DNA of 33,076 bases, from contig DUMF01000019.1 in assembly GCA_012840015.1 (NCBI GenBank), positions 1-33,076 on the forward strand, written 5' to 3'. The notes beneath the pieces were generated by a model. It did not search any database. It saw nothing but the letters and a program-made list of their open reading frames with translations, and was not told the origin of the DNA. Shown here piece by piece: positions 30,523 through 33,076 of the stretch. The stretch is from Bacillota bacterium. Lineage in GTDB: Bacteria > Bacillota > Sulfobacillia > DUMF01. Numbering within the stretch: position 1 is the stretch's first letter; each line of letters begins with the position of its first letter. Both the position numbers and the translations under genes were made by a program.

Positions 30523-31773
30523 TTGAAGTTCGTGATACACGGCGAAAAGCCGTTGAAGGGCAGGATAAGGGTCAGTGGTTCTAAAAATGCAGCCGTGGCC
30601 ATTCTCCCGGCCGCGTTGATGGCTGACTCCCCGAGCGTCATTGAAAATTTACCCGATATCACCGACGTTCAAGTATTCCGGGAAATTCTGAGCAATCTAG
30701 GAGCAAGGCTTGAGGGATTGCCCTCGGGCGCCGTGATGGTAGATCCAAACGGCTTGGACACTACGTGCGCTCCTTATGAGCTGGTTAAGCGGCTTAGGGC
30801 ATCGTATTACTTGGTGGGAGCGCTCCTGGCGCGGTTCGGCAAAGCAGAAGTTGCGCTCCCTGGAGGGTGCGACATAGGCTTACGCCCGGTCGACCAACAT
30901 ATAAAAGGTCTAAGAGCGCTTGGCGCTGAAGTCACGATGGAACACGGGATCATAAAGGCAAGGGCGCAGAAGCTTCGCGGCGCCCAGGTTTACCTAGATG
31001 TGACCAGCGTAGGGGCTACCATAAACATTATGTTGGCTGCTACCATGGCTGAAGGCACGACTGTTATAGAAAACGCTGCCAAGGAGCCTCACATCGTGGA
31101 TCTGGCCAATTACCTCAATGCTATGGGAGGCAAAGTGCAGGGGGCAGGGACTGACGTTATAAAGATCAGAGGAGTAGAGCGATTGCACGGAGTGACTCAC
31201 TCCGTGATCCCTGATGAGATCGAAGCGTCTACGTACATGCTTGCCGCAATTGCAACCCAGGGGGATCTGATCATACAGAACACCATATCTAAGCACCTCG
31301 AATCAGTAGCAGCCAAGCTGCGCGAAGTTGGTGCGGTTGTGGAGATGAACGGTGAGCAAGTACACGTGCTTGGCCCCGAAAGACCGAAAGCTGCCAACGT
31401 GAAAACGCTGCCCTACCCCGGCTTCCCCACGGACCTCCAGCAGCCGTATGTGGCTACGATGGCTCGTGCAGACGGGATCAGCGTAGTCCAGGAGACCATA
31501 TACGATAATCGTTTCGGCTACGCGAACGAGCTCGTGCGTATGGGCGCCAGCATACGAGTGGACGGTCGTACGGCAATCGTGGAAGGCGTGGAGCGCTTAT
31601 ACGGCGCACCAGTACGAGCCGGCGACCTGCGCGCAGGAGCGGCGTTGGTGCTGGCTGGCCTTTCTGCTAAGGGTACCACGGAGGTGTACGGGGTCGAGTT
31701 CATCGATCGTGGCTACGAGCACATGGAGAAAAAGCTCGCGGCTGCGGGTGCTGACATCGTCAGGGTAGAGTGA
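30523..31773 (+). CDS. murA: UDP-N-acetylglucosamine 1-carboxyvinyltransferase
   Basis: First committed step of peptidoglycan synthesis: transfers enolpyruvate from PEP to UDP-GlcNAc in the cytosol. The 416-residue product has normal length. Lys21-Asn22 in SGSKNAAVA bind substrate. The catalytic loop GGCDIGLRPVDQHIKGL contains Cys116, the residue attacked by fosfomycin; a resistant Asp form is not present. Other family blocks: DEIEASTYMLA, YPGFPTDLQQP, and VYGVEFIDRGYEHMEKKL. TTG 30523 is chosen by alignment to the family start (MKFVIHG.kPLkG.I.vsGsKNA) and a GGGGCGAG upstream; the longer frame overlaps yycI. Confidence 0.97.
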   Translation: MKFVIHGEKPLKGRIRVSGSKNAAVAILPAALMADSPSVIENLPDITDVQVFREILSNLGARLEGLPSGAVMVDPNGLDTTCAPYELVKRLRASYYLVGALLARFGKAEVALPGGCDIGLRPVDQHIKGLRALGAEVTMEHGIIKARAQKLRGAQVYLDVTSVGATINIMLAATMAEGTTVIENAAKEPHIVDLANYLNAMGGKVQGAGTDVIKIRGVERLHGVTHSVIPDEIEASTYMLAAIATQGDLIIQNTISKHLESVAAKLREVGAVVEMNGEQVHVLGPERPKAANVKTLPYPGFPTDLQQPYVATMARADGISVVQETIYDNRFGYANELVRMGASIRVDGRTAIVEGVERLYGAPVRAGDLRAGAALVLAGLSAKGTTEVYGVEFIDRGYEHMEKKLAAAGADIVRVE

Positions 31774-31872
31774 ACGCCTGTGGCAGAAGCCTCGACAGCC
31801 GTCCGCTGTCTCATGCACCTGCGGGACTGTTCAACTAGCTGGCCCTACAGCCGTTAAACTGCTTCAATGGCG

Positions 31873-31889
31873 GTACCCCACGGGGGTAC
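31873..31889. terminator. Short hairpin between convergent murA and PBP genes
   Basis: GTACCCC, loop ACG, GGGGTAC: a perfect 7-bp stem in the 120-base gap between the convergent stops. No T-run on either side, so its role as a bidirectional terminator is uncertain. Confidence 0.4.
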
Positions 31890-31893
31890 TATA

Positions 31894-33076
31894 TCATCGT
31901 TGGCGGGCGCGGGGTGCAGACCCCGGTGTGGGTGTGGGTAAAGACGGTACGGGCGTCGGTGCGGGAACCGGCGATGGGGATGGCCCAGGTTCGGGTTCTG
32001 CTGGGGGTTGTCCTGCGGCTGGTTGGTGAGTTATGGGGCATGTGCCGTAAGGCAAAGTTTCTTCAAGGAAAACTTCGGTGGTGATCGGGCAAGTTGGATT
32101 GGGATAAAGCCCTGTCTCCGAGCATATAGCGGCTTTCGCCACCCCGGGGGGCATTTCGAAATCAACGACCGGCTTGTCTTTCAAGGCTGCCTGCATGAAA
32201 TGTGCCCAGATCGGCCCTGCGGCCACCGAGCCCGTGCCAACGGGCTTTTCGTGGTGGTCCCACCCTACGTACACTGCTGCGCACAGGTTTGGAGTATATC
32301 CGACGAACCACGCGTCTAGTTCACGGTCGGTTGTACCGGTCTTGGCGGCTGCGGGGCGACCGACGACCGGCCCCCACGCGCTGCCCGTTCCCCCGGGCTG
32401 CAGCACGCTGGTGAGCAGGTCTGTAACCACGTAGGCTACCCGCCGGTCCAGCGCCGGCACGGGGCGAGGGGCCGGCGCCACGTAAATCGGGATGCCGTTC
32501 TTGTCTTCTACCCTCAATATCGCTGACGGGGTGACCCTTTGCCCACCGTTGGCGAGGCAGCACATAGCCGCGGCGAGCTCTATGGGCGAAACCTCTGAGG
32601 ACCCCAACGCGATCGTGAGATTGGAAGCCAGGGCGCTATCGATGCCCATCCGCTTGGCGTAGCTGGCTATCTTGTTCGGGGTCAGCTCTTGGCCCCACTT
32701 AACTGCCACGACGTTATCGGATATGGCAATGGCTTCACGCACAGCCATGGGTCTGTAATGGTAAGGCTGTGTCCCGTAATCACGGGGCATCCACACGGTA
32801 CCTGGTGCACCTCCTGGGAGTACGATTTCGCTGCATACCTGCGTAGCCGTTGGGGGTACGCCAGAGTCGATCAAGGCGGTGTACAGGATCGGCTTAAAGG
32901 CCGACCCCGGTTGGCGTTTGGCTGAAACAGCCCTGTTTTGTTGGGTGTTGGTGAAATCGCGACCGCCGATCATCGCCTTCACATAGCCCGTGGCAGGATC
33001 GAGGGCCACGAGGGCGCCCTGGGGCTGATATACGCCGGCGGAATCGGGCACGCCTTTCGGAATAAAGCTGGTAAAG
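31894..33076 (-). CDS. Class A penicillin-binding protein, C-terminal part (partial)
   Basis: The gene runs off the right end of the window, so its N-terminus and glycosyltransferase domain are not seen; the frame stays open to the edge. The visible 393 residues form the transpeptidase domain: SxxK nucleophile in RQPGSAFKPILY, SxN in AISDNVVAVKWG, KTGTT near the third motif (GRPAAAKTGTTDRELDAWFV) and VGWDHH. A Cys-containing segment (AICSETGLYPNPTCP) and a Pro/Ser/Thr-rich tail (PEPGPSPSPVPAPTPVPS) follow and end in Ala-Arg-Arg-type residues. The PBP1A-like ALDPATGYVKAMIGGRDF shows the class A type. It crosslinks peptidoglycan outside the membrane. Convergent with murA. Confidence 0.93.
   Translation of the reverse strand, partial: FTSFIPKGVPDSAGVYQPQGALVALDPATGYVKAMIGGRDFTNTQQNRAVSAKRQPGSAFKPILYTALIDSGVPPTATQVCSEIVLPGGAPGTVWMPRDYGTQPYHYRPMAVREAIAISDNVVAVKWGQELTPNKIASYAKRMGIDSALASNLTIALGSSEVSPIELAAAMCCLANGGQRVTPSAILRVEDKNGIPIYVAPAPRPVPALDRRVAYVVTDLLTSVLQPGGTGSAWGPVVGRPAAAKTGTTDRELDAWFVGYTPNLCAAVYVGWDHHEKPVGTGSVAAGPIWAHFMQAALKDKPVVDFEMPPGVAKAAICSETGLYPNPTCPITTEVFLEETLPYGTCPITHQPAAGQPPAEPEPGPSPSPVPAPTPVPSLPTPTPGSAPRARQR

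Noticed and set aside
1-33076. CRISPR arrays, phage structural genes, toxin-antitoxin pairs
   Set aside because: No regularly spaced repeats and no matching protein motifs were found anywhere in the window.

Overview
The window looks like a chromosomal segment of an anaerobic Bacillota, Clostridia in the broad sense (moderate to high GC by eye; not calculated). Reasons: the lonC-dnaB-purA order, a SCIFF (six-cysteine) peptide with its radical SAM maturase, a WalRK-YycH-YycI operon, strong GGAGG-type ribosome sites with frequent GTG and TTG starts, and a DtxR/FeoA/FeoB iron locus. No species can be named from the sequence alone.

Layout. 1-4278: end of a Lon-family protease gene, replicative helicase dnaB, an FAD-dependent oxidoreductase (COG2509-like) and purA, all on +. 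4320-4597: tRNA-Gly(CCC) and tRNA-Thr(CGT). 4551-6695: a decayed integrated element bounded by a 49-bp direct repeat of the tRNA-Thr 3' end. It holds a tyrosine-recombinase C-terminal remnant, an IS110-type transposase C-terminal remnant, an intact secreted-protein gene and the 5' part of a group IIC-like intron placed directly after that gene's terminator hairpin. 6676-8450: a GT-D-like glycosyltransferase gene (-) divergent from a membrane-anchored PIG-L deacetylase gene (+). 8488-11311: DtxR-type regulator, feoA and feoB behind a promoter with a DtxR-type palindrome, plus two weaker boxes at the feoA/feoB junction. 11451-15652: plsY-like gene, DUF4013 membrane protein, PflX-like radical SAM protein (-), P1/S58 peptidase, and a small ORF coupled to an SdpI-like gene (-).

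16115-23733: scfA and scfB, followed 10 bp later by a PAS histidine kinase and an NtrC-type sigma-54 activator. A terminator comes next, then a good sigma-54 promoter, an AtoE-type short-chain fatty acid transporter and a thiolase. This reads as an Ato-like short-chain fatty acid module whose regulators share a transcription unit with the ranthipeptide genes. 23739-24130: a long-loop terminator and a probable 3' remnant of a second, different group II intron.

24265-33076: a LysM/G5/M23 peptidoglycan hydrolase, walR-walK-yycH-yycI-murA with overlapping or closely spaced genes, and, on -, a class A penicillin-binding protein cut by the window end. This is a cell-wall block.

I see no fully new system. 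The best leads are the tRNA-Thr scar with its nested mobile-element debris, the coupling of SCIFF genes to the Ato-type two-component system, the extra iron boxes at the feoA/feoB junction, and the small ORF coupled to the SdpI-like gene.
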